From contig NC_065874.1 of the NCBI RefSeq assembly GCF_933775445.1, forward strand, positions 27,474,501 to 27,538,500: a stretch of DNA of 64,000 nucleotides. The letters run 5' to 3'. This DNA is from Argentina anserina. Its lineage: Eukaryota > Streptophyta > Magnoliopsida > Rosales > Rosaceae. The position numbers and the translations under genes are program-made. The notes under the pieces are model-generated. The model did not search any database. It saw nothing but the letters and a program-made list of their open reading frames with translations, and had not been told where the DNA came from. Positions 35,256 to 47,531 of this stretch are shown one piece after another. Numbering within the stretch: position 1 is the stretch's first letter; the number at the start of each line of letters is the position of its first letter.

Positions 35256-36592
35256 CTTCTAAAGATAGGGTTCCTAATTAATTTCCTTTTTTGGTGCTAT
35301 TTCTTTGGGTCACTCGTATTCGTTTCCAACAATTCTAGTCAATGGTTTTTCCCGCCATATTTCTTTCGTGGATGAAAATGATGATTTTAGTGGGGCACGC
35401 CTTGGTCAGTTTGGCCTAACGTACAACTGGGTATCTTTTACTGGAGAGCTTGGTGTTTGGAACTTTGGATTGGCAAAATCTAAAAGACTATCTTCGATCT
35501 GTGGAAATATCATAATGTTCACACTAGACACTTCACATCATCTATTCATAATTCATCCATATGAATTAGATCTAATTCATACATATCACTGAATTAGATG
35601 GAAATGATGATGTTAGTAATACATTAATGTGTTTAGGGTTTAGATTTTTCTAAATACAATTATAAACGATGATGTTATTAATTAGGGGGTTCATCATTAC
35701 AACATAAAACAATTTACTATACATCTTAGCAAAACAGCGTTCGTGCGTACTTTGTATAAGGTCACTTTGTATGTATATATTTGAGGCTTTGTGTAATAGG
35801 GTACCATTAATTCGTTGGATTATCAGATTTTTGAAATCACCACCGATATATTATTTGTTGAAATAATGAAGAAGGGCGCGGAAACTTGAGATTTGTTTTG
35901 GATGATGATTTTGGGGTCCACTTTTGCTGGTGGCCGGTTCGACGTAATTAGAGATTTGTGTCTAATGTCTAATTAATATTCCCTTGAGAGAGTAGAAGAC
36001 TATACGCTTGCGTGCCCAGCACCAGAAAATTTAAAATTTAATTGCTGTTGAAAATAAGTCGAGAATTTGGGATTATACACTATAGTTTTTTAGCCGCTAG
36101 TGATTATGGCAGTGAAGATGAAAGAGACACGAGATTAATACTGTGTTTTTTTTTCTCTTGATTTGGTATAGAGTTTAGTGACACATTTGGGACGTTAACA
36201 CGCTTATAATACATTTCCAACTTCTGATGTTTGGTGCCCAAAGCATCAAATGAACACATATATAAGTACAACATAACTAATTGAGCCGTAGATTCTAGAT
36301 TCTCTTTGTAGAGTTATTTTAGTTAATCGCATGCACCTTTTAGTAAGTAATCATTTTTTAGTTTTTTTACCAAGTATAAGAAAAATATGCGAAGTGCACC
36401 TAAATAAAATCCGGAAGCACAAAGAAATTTACAAAGTTGTAAACTTATAATTAAACTCGAGGAGTAATTTTCAACTACAGAACTTGGCCGGACACAAAGC
36501 AACTGCCAAGCCTCTTTTCTATAAAAGACCGCCCACCTCACTCAATTTTTCAAGCTTTTGTTTTTCCTCTCCATCTTTGGGCCTCCCATAGT
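35256..36592 (+). repeat. Segmental duplication, copy 2, with internal inversion
   Basis: Partner of 24,533-26,520. The direct block at 35,256-35,830 and the direct block at 36,450-36,592 enclose about 35,830-36,425, which matches copy 1 only in reverse. It also has a stretch near 35,895-35,950 with no match in copy 1. It ends in the promoter and leader of a lost gene-B-like unit. Confidence 0.85.
36477..36592 (+). pseudogene. Relic D: promoter and leader of the small-gene family without coding part
   Basis: ACAGAACTTGG at 36,477-36,487 and TATAAAAG at 36,520-36,527 are followed by a leader almost the same as that of gene B (CAAGCTTTTGTTTTTCCTC, then CCATCTTTGGGCCTCCCA). The match ends at about 36,590, where AGGGCCGGCCCT, a palindrome common at transposon tips, begins and soon gives way to the LTR at 36,626. 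No ATG or RG-x-IK core follows. This is a fourth family locus that lost its reading frame. Confidence 0.75.
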
Positions 36593-36625
36593 CCTAGGGC
36601 CGGCCCTAACATTTCGAGTGTTATT

Positions 36626-38568
36626 TGATATGAGCACTTTTGCGACATTCTTAACATGTTTTTACCTCCAGTTGAACTTTACTTAGCTCTTATTGTTGTA
36701 GTGTTGAGTCATTTAGTCAAATTAGGAGTCTATGGTGGTGTTGGTTGCATTTTGGTGCTAAAACAGGTTGAAAAACACAGAAATTGTTGAGTCCTATTTA
36801 GAGTGGGAGTCCTTGTGTAACTAGGAAACCTAGTTAAATTAGGAGTCTTCATTAATCGGCATTTCTATAACATTTGTGATAATTTGAGAATCCTATTTGT
36901 ATTATGAGTCCTTTATAGACTAGGAAACGTACTATTTAGGAAAGTCATACTTGAACTGAAACGCTTATTCCGTAACTTTCATAATCTTTTTATGAATTAT
37001 CTTGTCTTTATTCATGTTTTTTTTATTATTTTCAGATTTAAAAAGATGAGATTGTGTAGCTACAATGAAGGAAAAAAATAGAGGAAAAGTCAAGGAAAGA
37101 AGAAAAATAAAGAAAGAATGAGACACCTAAAAGGAGAAAAAGAAGGGGAATTTATCAAAGGAAATTGCACCCACTAATGACAAAAATAAGTGAAAGAAAA
37201 GAGAGAAAGAAAAAGGAAGAGAATAAAAAGAGATAATACAAGAGAGAAAGAATGAGACACCTAAAAAGGAGAAAATAATGAATTTATCAAAGGATATTGC
37301 ACACACCAATGACAAAAAATAAGTGAAAGAAAAATAGAGAAAGAAAAAGGAAGAGAATAAAAAAATATAATACAAGAGAGAAAGAATGAGACACCTAAAA
37401 AGAGAAAATAAGAAATTTATTAAAAGATATTACATCCACCAATGACAAAAATAAGTGAAAGAAATTGAGGAGAAAAAATCAAAACTATAATATTCAAGGA
37501 GCCAAAACTCTTCTATAAATAACACATCATTCACAAAGAAAAATCATCACTTCTCCTTAGCATTCAATAGTCAAAACTCTACCAAAACACCGCCATAAAC
37601 TTCCCTCACAAATCAGTCAAACCGTCCACTCCAAAACCATTATCATCTCCACCGAGTTTCACCTATTGCAGTCGTACCTTTAAGGTTCCTACAACGTGTG
37701 ATTCTCGCAACTCATCTCCATGACTTCGTTTATTTGTGTTACTCTACAATTCTTTGTCTATGAAGATTGTAAGTGTTGTTTATGTTGAAGTATTGGTTTT
37801 GTATTTGTTTTAGAATTTTCAGATTGTATTTGATATGTTTTTGAGACTATGCCGAATCTATGTTCTTATAATTATTGAAGTTTGTATTTCTATTATTGTG
37901 TTATACTCTTCTTTTACTTGCTCTTAGATAATTTTCAGATATGTGCATACGAATTTAGTGCTTGAATGCAGTCCCTAAGATTGTATTTGAGTGTTATCTT
38001 CATCATCCCTATTGACACAAATCAAATCATGCCCTAAGTATGTTCGGTTTGTGTTAATTAAAGTGGGACATTCTGAAAATTTACATGTACCCCATGGTGA
38101 GTGACGCCACCGTGAAACATGTCTTTAACAAAGATTTGGTATTTAAATGTAATACTTGTTTGATTTCTACCCTAAGTGTTGTTAGAGTTGATTGCATGCA
38201 ATTTAGGTGAGCCCTAAGTCAACCTAAATGTCAATAGAAATTTTGCATGATTAGATGTTCCCCTAAGGCTCTAATTGTATTGATGTCTAAAAGTATGTAA
38301 TCAGATGAATTAAAATGCATGATATTACCAAACTTGTAATTATGTGGTACATTGGTGAATTTTGTTTAGTTTGATAAAGAGAAGTCGATTATGTAAATAG
38401 TAATTTAGGTTTTATTTTACTAGTTAATAATTAATCTCAAACACCCAATTATTTCTTAACACTAAAAGTTTAAACCATTCAATTCCTCGAACTGAACGAT
38501 CCATGTTTATTCTATACTAACGATAACATTTTACAGGGTTAATTGTGTAACGCTCGCGCGTTCCATCA
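36626..38568 (+). mobile_element. Gypsy-type LTR (about 1.94 kb), same family as 63,129
   Basis: Begins TGATATGAGCAC, and over at least 250 bases matches the sequence at 63,129 onward (TTCTTAACATGTTTTTACCTC, GTAGTGTTGAGTCAT, GAGTC or GAGTCTTTGGTGG). A TATAAATA box lies at 37,514-37,521. The right end is set at TTCCATCA (38,568) by analogy and is uncertain. No TSD was found and no internal region follows, so it is either a solo LTR or a truncated end. Confidence 0.65.
37111..37467 (+). repeat. Tandem repeat, 2.7 copies of a 134 bp purine-rich unit
   Basis: Copies start at 37,111, 37,245 and 37,379, each with AGAAAGAATGAGACACC, then AATTTAT(C/T)AAA, then AATGACAAAAATAAGTGAAAG. It lies in the LTR upstream of the TATA box, so copy number could vary between LTRs of the family. 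Confidence 0.88.
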
Positions 38569-38903
38569 CTCTTGGTGACACAAAATTTGGGGTCCCTTAA
38601 ACTAAACAAAAATAATAATAATCTTATTTAACAACAATAGATAATAAAGAAAAAGTGATTTAACAAAATTTGTTAGTTTACAGTTTACACCCCGAACTTG
38701 CATTTGAGTCAATTTGTCTCATAAACTTGGTAAAAATTGCCGATTTGCACCTCATCTGTTAAATTTAATATTTTTCATCCAATTTTAAGTCACATGTCAT
38801 GCATTTTAGGGGCAATATTGTCATTATATATTTATTTATATTTAATATTGAAATAAATTGATAAAATTACTTAAGAGGAACACTTGCTACTATGTTTTTT
38901 TAT

Positions 38904-39443
38904 GGGCAAACGTTCGTTAGTCCCTATACTTTTGGTCGCTCATTCATTTAGTCCATGAAGTTTCAAAGTCATCTATATAGTCCTCGAACTTTCAAATGTT
39001 TATTTAAAAAGTCTATTCCGTCAATTTAACCATTAACATGATGATGTGGCAATGAAAGATCCTCCAAAAAAAGTGTAAAATGACAAAAATACTCTTAGAT
39101 CAATATTGTCTTCAATTATCTAATAAATTTATAATTTTCACTTTAAGTTAAATTTAAATTTATATCAACTATGAAGATATAAATAAATAAATAATGGAAA
39201 TGAATTTCTAAGTAAATGCCTTCAATCTCTTAAAAATATATTGAAAAAAAAATACTAAAGAAAATATAAGGAAACATTGATATAAGGATATTTCGGAAAT
39301 TACACATTTTTAGGAGGATATTTAACGGGGTGGATTATTTATATTAAAAGTTGTAAGTTCGAGGACTATATAGATGACATTGAAATTTTATGGACTAAAT
39401 AAATGACCGACTAAAAATACATGGACTAAATAAACGTTTGCCC
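38904..39443. mobile_element. Inner MITE 1 (540 bp), long inverted repeats with GGGCAAACG tips
   Basis: Left GGGCAAACGTTCGTTAGTCC and right, in reverse, GGGCAAACGTTTATTTAGTCC continue with matching TCATCTATATAGTCCTCGAAC and similar over about 100 bases. Flanking T-runs prevent a firm TSD call. Long inverted repeats fit a Mutator-type MITE. Confidence 0.75.
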
Positions 39444-39566
39444 TTTTTTTTTTAAACATGATATAGATTTATATATTTATTATTTTATATGATATGTTTA
39501 AAGATATTAGAAAAATATAAATAAATACATATAAAATTTTAAAAAATGTGTACATATATATATATA

Positions 39567-39942
39567 CAGTCCCTATCCAGAGTGAAGTTCCAATTTTGGC
39601 ACACTTTTCAGTCAAATTTTTTCAGTATAAGTGATTCAATATTTAGGTATGCTATTCAAGATCATCTCTATAAAGTTTCATCCAATTTGACAATGATTTG
39701 AGCTTTCAAAATTGAGATTTACACGAACGGTTCACGTTGAACAGTTTTAATTCATTCATTGATTTAATCTAATTTCAATACATTAACGATGTCCGAATTA
39801 GATGAAATTTTATAGAGATGATCTTGAATATCATACCTAAATATTGAATCGCTTATACTGAAAACATTTGACCGAAAAGTGTGTCAAAATTGGAACTTCA
39901 CTCTGAAATTTCAGAGTGAACCTTCACTCTGGATAGGGACTG
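39567..39942. mobile_element. Inner MITE 2 (376 bp), CAGTCCCTATCC tips, inserted in TA repeat
   Basis: The tips CAGTCCCTATCCAGAGTGAAG and CTTCACTCTGGATAGGGACTG are exact reverse complements, and most of the element folds back (GATCATCTCTATAAA against TTTATAGAGATGATC). It is flanked by TATATATA on both sides, so the TSD could be TA but cannot be read. Superfamily not assigned; Tc1/Mariner is possible if the TSD is TA. Confidence 0.82.
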
Positions 39943-40282
39943 TATATATATATATACAACACACTATATTTGAATGTGTGTGTATGTTGAATATATAATT
40001 TGAAGTAATGTTAAGTATGTAGAAAAAAGATGTAATAAATAATTTGATTAAAAAAATAATCCTCATTTTAAGGAATTTTTTTATTTATTTTTAATTAAAA
40101 AAATAAAAAAATAGAAAATGACAATATTACCCTTTATGTGCATGACATGTGACGTAAAATTAGATAGAATCATAGAAACAGTTAAATTTAACGGATAAGG
40201 TGCAAATTAATAATTTTTACCATATTTAAGAGGTAAATTGACTCACATGCAAATTCGAAATGTAAATTGACATTTCAGTTAA

Positions 40283-40389
40283 ATTTAGAGTGTATTTTGA
40301 CAATTTTACCTTTCTTTAATGTTGTCTTCTTGGCAATTTAGAGTGTATTTTGACAATTTTACCTTTCTTTAATGTTGTCTTCTTGGCAA
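40283..40389 (+). repeat. Direct repeat, two exact 53 bp copies
   Basis: The unit with GAGTGTATTTTGACAATTTT and GTTGTCTTCTTGGCAA is present twice, back to back (period 53: 40,288 and 40,341), at the right edge of the outer inverted-repeat element. It looks like a recent slippage or repair duplication. Confidence 0.9.
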
Positions 40390-42080
40390 TTAGGGTTTTA
40401 GTTTATTTTGAAGAGTCACGGTCACGCTCTAGTATGCTTAAGCATGCTGAAGGGGCAATCTATTTATTAATCCTCGATCTTATTGGTTTTATATGGATTA
40501 AGCTAATCCCTCAGAATTGAAAGATATCAATCACAACTGCTTCAAGTGCTTAATCAATTCAGACAATTCTCAAAGCCGGCACTTAATTGGACTATTTATT
40601 AATTTAGTCAGTTCTAGGTAGGCACTGGTCTGGATCAAATCTTGCTATTTTGTTCCTCTCTTCCTCGAAATTTGGTTATTGCATCTTTGAAATCCTTACG
40701 TACGTGTCTTTTCCCCAGATTCGATCCACGTACGTATCTATCATCTGAACATGACGTACTTCCTAATTTTGTCAGAGTAAGATCGAGCAATCCCCGACAA
40801 GGGCGAGCTATACCCAAAATGATAAGGCATGTATTGAGTACTGACTCTTTGTAGGTACCAGTAATAACCTCCAGGATCAAAATCATCACCCATCCATATC
40901 TTATAAGAAACTTAAGGAGGTCATACAAGCTCCGAGCTAGCTAGAAAGCCCTTAATTTGGCATAGATTTATGTATAAGATTCCATTCGCCCCATTCCCTT
41001 ATGTTCCTTGATTAACATACATTGCTAGCTTGTTGTAAAAAAAAAAAACGTAATTGCTAGCGGAAGACCAGAACAAACCTGTTGGGTCATTGTTTATCTA
41101 CAAGCAAGATTATACTTCCACAGTTCAACATATTCAGAAAGCCCTGACAAAATGAAATTAGATCTAGCTACCAGCTAGACATAAGTTCAGTAAAATTGCA
41201 TTTGCTTCGGACATCGGATGACTTGACATCTCAAAGTTCATAATTTTCTCAGGATTTAATTACATAGGTTAATTAGGTGACTGATTGATGAATGTAAATT
41301 CGGACATCAGTACAACATTGCCCACGTACAAGAGAAGATCCATTTAGCCAATTAACGTACTTGTGCATCATTTTTGTTTTTCTTAAAGACTAAAACTATA
41401 TATAATCGTATAAATGAATCGAGTCCTCACCAGAGTTTGATTCTAGAGATCCATTAAGTACATTTTTGAAGATTAACTGCAAGACCGCCGGAGTTCAACT
41501 GTTCAAATAGTTCAATGAACAGATAATATAATTATGAGTTGCCTACTGTGAAGAAGAAGAAGTCTTAATCTTCTAATGGCCTTCATTTCCTCGAACATAT
41601 ATACCTTCTTATTAATTTTCTCCCGACGATGCCAAGATAATTAGAAATCTTCTACAAAAATCAACATCATATCTCCACGTGCTTCAATGGCCACACCTAC
41701 TAGAAGCCTAAAAAGGATCCAATTTTTGTAAATGCATATGCGTCTTCCTTTTCCACTAGACAAAAATTATAACAATTTCCCGCCACCTTACTATGATACT
41801 GTTTCATTCCCAATTAAAACGCGGGATCTATAATTAGAATATGTATCCAAATGGTTAGGTGTTTAGTGACATACTTTTTTTGGGGGATATCGTGAATATT
41901 ATTCGTGGAAAAGAGTTGTGTTGTAATCTTATTTGATAAATCTAAGTATATGAAAACATTTTGAATCAATAATATTTTAGTCGCCGTATGAAACACTCAG
42001 ACACTACCCTAGTCGAGTAGAATGTTCTTATGAAACATATTTTTGGGAAGCAAATTATAGTCAATGCTCTTAGCCTTCAC
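40390..42080. other. Intergenic, no gene recognised
   Basis: About 1.7 kb of AT-rich sequence with a 12-13 base A run near 41,038. The overlapping frames at 40,635-40,928 have no motif I recognise. Confidence 0.5.
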
Positions 42081-42123
42081 GCAAACTTCTTGCCGAAGGA
42101 AGCTCTTCTATATATATATAAAT
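42081..42123 (+). promoter_or_regulatory. Gene C promoter: GCAAACTT box and TATA box
   Basis: GCAAACTTCTTGCC at 42,081-42,094 lies before a long TATA run (42,109-42,123). The order and spacing match genes A and B; the box is degenerate (GCAAACTTCTTG against GCAAAACTTGG). Confidence 0.55.
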
Positions 42124-42282
42124 CACGGGCCCCTCGAATCATTTCGAATCAGAATCCTCTACGTACATCCCTCTCTCATCTCTCGCTTTTCCAGAAGTGA
42201 GATTTCAGCTCACACATACTTTGTTTTCCCCTGTTTTCCAATTTTAGTGTTTCCTCTGTTTTAATCTAGCTCCAAAGAGATC

Positions 42283-42483
42283 ATGGAAAGCTCAAACTCG
42301 AAGATTATGGAAAGCCCGAGTCCACCGAACATTATTTCTCCGAAAATACGCCTCCCTCCTCTCAAGAGGGGAGAGATCAAGAAGACGATTTTCAAGAGCT
42401 TATATATTCAGTTCATTGGGTTCTTGAGATTCGCCCTTCAAACCTCACATCTCAAGTGGGTATTGCTCCGACGCTCTCGTTGA
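42283..42483 (+). CDS. Small protein C (66 aa), RG-x-I/V-K family
   Basis: The ATG at 42,283 is the first after the TATA box; TGA is at 42,481-42,483. Residues 1-24 are Ser/Pro-rich (MESSNSKIMESPSPP), residues 25-43 hold RLPPLKRGEIKKTIFKSL, followed by a hydrophobic stretch IQFIGFLRFAL and a basic end (VLLRRSR). DNA similarity to gene A continues to the end (GGGTTCTTGAGA..., TATTGCTCCGA), but frame shifts make the C-terminus read differently. The 5' leader also resembles A (TTTTCCCCTGTTTT, TTTCCTCTGTTT). It lies about 870 bases upstream of the MAP kinase start on the same strand. No signal peptide. Function unknown. Confidence 0.7.
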   Translation: MESSNSKIMESPSPPNIISPKIRLPPLKRGEIKKTIFKSLYIQFIGFLRFALQTSHLKWVLLRRSR

Positions 42484-43197
42484 AGTCTTTGTGATGACTT
42501 CATGCTTGAAATGTTTACATTGTAAATATATGGTGTACATACGTAGTAATTTGATTTTTCCATTGCTTAATTTATTTGGTCTTTGTAACTTGGTGTTCCT
42601 TTGGGTTTCTTTCTGTAATTGATGTAAGATATATAATGTTCAATGTAGAATGATATTGGTCGATTCTTGTCTCTCGTTGGACGTAGTTTCGATTTGTCAA
42701 TTGTTAGAATGTATGAGTAGTTGGTGGTTTCATGGGATTTGACCTTGGGTGAAGAAGACATAAGTAACTTACAAAAAAACTACTATAGAGAAAATCATCG
42801 AACAAAAAGTCCATCACTGAATCTCGTCTTCCTATTCTTATTTTCAATTTGTTAAGTAATTTGTGAGCTAGGGCACATTTGGGCTTGCTTTGTCCCGGAT
42901 TGAATTTGGGCCCCGTTACTCATATTGGGTCCATTAAAGCATTTCTGCAGCAAAATCGGAATATCCCTCTTTTTTTCCGTTGAGAAAATAAAAGAAGCCA
43001 TTGAGGGTATTGACTCAATGACTCTTAAATCAAGTCTTAAAATTGGCCTTTTTCCCCCATTCAAATTTTGAAAGTTGAAACTTCAAAACCCCAAAAACAA
43101 AAAGAGAGAGGCCAAAAAAGAGCAAAGCAGGAAGCACTAATCTCTCTGGGTGTGCCTGTCAATCAGACTGGTGCCAATTGCCAAATGGCCCCCCTAC

Positions 43198-43204
43198 TAT
43201 AAAC
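43198..43204 (+). promoter_or_regulatory. TATA box of the MPK13-like gene
   Basis: TATAAAC in ACTATAAACCCC lies about 150 bases before the ATG. The leader contains a CT microsatellite at 43,265-43,283 and no upstream ATG. Confidence 0.6.
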
Positions 43205-43350
43205 CCCTTTTCCTTCCCCTCACGGCTTTCAGGCGGCCCCCTCTTCACTTTTTTTCCATTTATACTCTCTCTCTCTCTCTCTCAGACACTAAACCAAAGC
43301 TCGTTTAAGTTCAGAACAAAGCGTAAACCTTTTCAGATTCGTACAGAGAG

Positions 43351-46254
<2,904 letters not shown>

Positions 46255-46650
46255 ATTTTGTTGAAGTGGTTTTCCGTTGCTACTTTGACCATAATCATCA
46301 GCATCATGCTTGTGCGATTCCTTTAGTACATGTATCATATATTCATATATGAGGAGATTCTGATTACGCCAATCAGGAATGAGTAGGGAGAAGGGTTCTC
46401 CCTCAAGTTGAGACGATGAAAGAGCAGTGCAGTTGAGCGAGATTGGTATTCTGCAGCTCTGCTTCTTTCATTATTGTCGAACAATGAGAGTGTAAACAGT
46501 TAAGCGTTGGTGTCGTGCATATATTGTAGAAGGCTTTGTTGTCGTTTGCTTTTTTGAAGTTAAAACAAAAAAAAAAAACAGAATTATAGTTTCTATTATG
46601 AGTATCGTCAGATTTATGTAATATCAAATTAAATAAAAATAGAGAATTTT
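46255..46650 (+). other. Probable 3' UTR of the MPK13-like gene
   Basis: AT-rich sequence after the stop, with a 13-base A run at about 46,567-46,579 and AAATAAA at about 46,631-46,637, which could serve as a polyadenylation signal. The end is a guess. Confidence 0.45.
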
Positions 46651-46752
46651 GTTGTGTTTATTCTTTCTGCTTTTCTAAATCATTCATTTAGTGTGAATGT
46701 ACAGAATTATGAGCATTCAAGCTTCGCTTTCTTGACCAAAAAATAAAAAGGC

Positions 46753-46819
46753 TTCGCTTTCACCTGCTAGTAACCTAGACTTGAGGGAGTTTCGCTTTCA
46801 CCTGCTAGTAGCCTAGACT
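46753..46819 (+). repeat. Short direct repeat (two ~29 bp copies, period 38)
   Basis: TTCGCTTTCACCTGCTAGTA occurs at 46,753 and 46,791, both followed by CCTAGACT after one or two differing bases. No function inferred. Confidence 0.85.
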
Positions 46820-47296
46820 GCCTAGTGGACCTTGTGACAATTAACAAAAGCTACAAAATGCTCAATATGAGAGAGGATAAAATTGGCCTAAAATTTTACC
46901 ACGCCCTAGATTACATTCCCCTTTTTTTTAGATGACCCTAGATTAGACTAAAAAACACTTCTTCCAGTAATGCTCATAGACATATTAACCGAAAAAAGGG
47001 CTTCGTGGGGACGAACTCCAGGGTTGAGAGTTCGTTGATTTGAACGGACCGTACTTATTAAGAGGTAGTTAATACGAACCCTAATTTGTCGTAAAAACAT
47101 CTCTCGAGAAAGGACCATATTAAAAATTGCTCTAACCAAACAACAAGGACCAATATCAAATATATCTAAGACACAATAAACAAGAGTTAAACTTTTTTTT
47201 TCTCAAGTCTTCCATACGACCATACTCCATACATAAGCTAATATTTCTCAAAGAGAACGCAGGTTTTAATCGGTCTCCGAGGTCCGTAGCGTTTAA

Positions 47297-47340
47297 ATCC
47301 CACATCGGAATTATTGTTAATGTGAGATGGGTTTATATAT
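47297..47340 (+). promoter_or_regulatory. USE-like ATCCCACATCG and TATA with snRNA-gene spacing
   Basis: ATCCCACATCG at 47,297-47,307 matches the plant snRNA upstream sequence element RTCCCACATCG. TTATATAT starts 25 bases further on, close to the spacing known for Pol III snRNA genes. The downstream sequence (from about 47,365) does not look like U6, U3 or 7SL to me, so it may be a chance match, a relic, or part of a repeat, since this motif is common in plant repeats. Confidence 0.35.
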
Positions 47341-47531
47341 GTTTGCGAATCACGTAGCGTGCCTCACGGGGTACATAGAACTTAATAGCCTATGCGAATT
47401 GGTAGACATGATTTCCACGCGATTGGAAGAGGACATTGGACGTAGAACTTGGACAAACTGGTGTGAGAAGTAGTGATGATGCAACTGCTATGATATCTTT
47501 TTCTACGGCTTTAGATGTTAGTAAAAACGGT

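Larger units (their letters stand above)
38645..40320. mobile_element. Outer inverted-repeat element, Mutator-like in appearance, with two inner insertions
   Basis: The left part (38,680-38,840: GAACTTGCATTTGAGTCAATT, GTCACATGTCATGCA, AATATTGTCATT) matches in reverse the right part (40,110-40,300: AATGACAATATTACC, TGCATGACATGTGAC, AATTGACTCACATGCAAATTC). The inverted repeats are about 170-200 bases. Limits are approximate and no TSD is assigned. Without the inner insertions it would be under 800 bp. Non-coding. Confidence 0.7.

Noticed and set aside
37127..37375. A Phe/Ser-rich 82-codon minus-strand frame resembling a membrane protein
   Set aside because: It is the reverse reading of the 134 bp tandem purine-rich repeat.
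37111..37467. CRISPR-like array
   Set aside because: The units are directly adjacent 134 bp tandem copies with no unique spacers, in a plant LTR.
47340..47480. A tRNA or U6 gene after the USE/TATA pair
   Set aside because: TTGGTAGACATG recalls a tRNA A box, but there is no B box, no cloverleaf that I can draw, and no U6 core.
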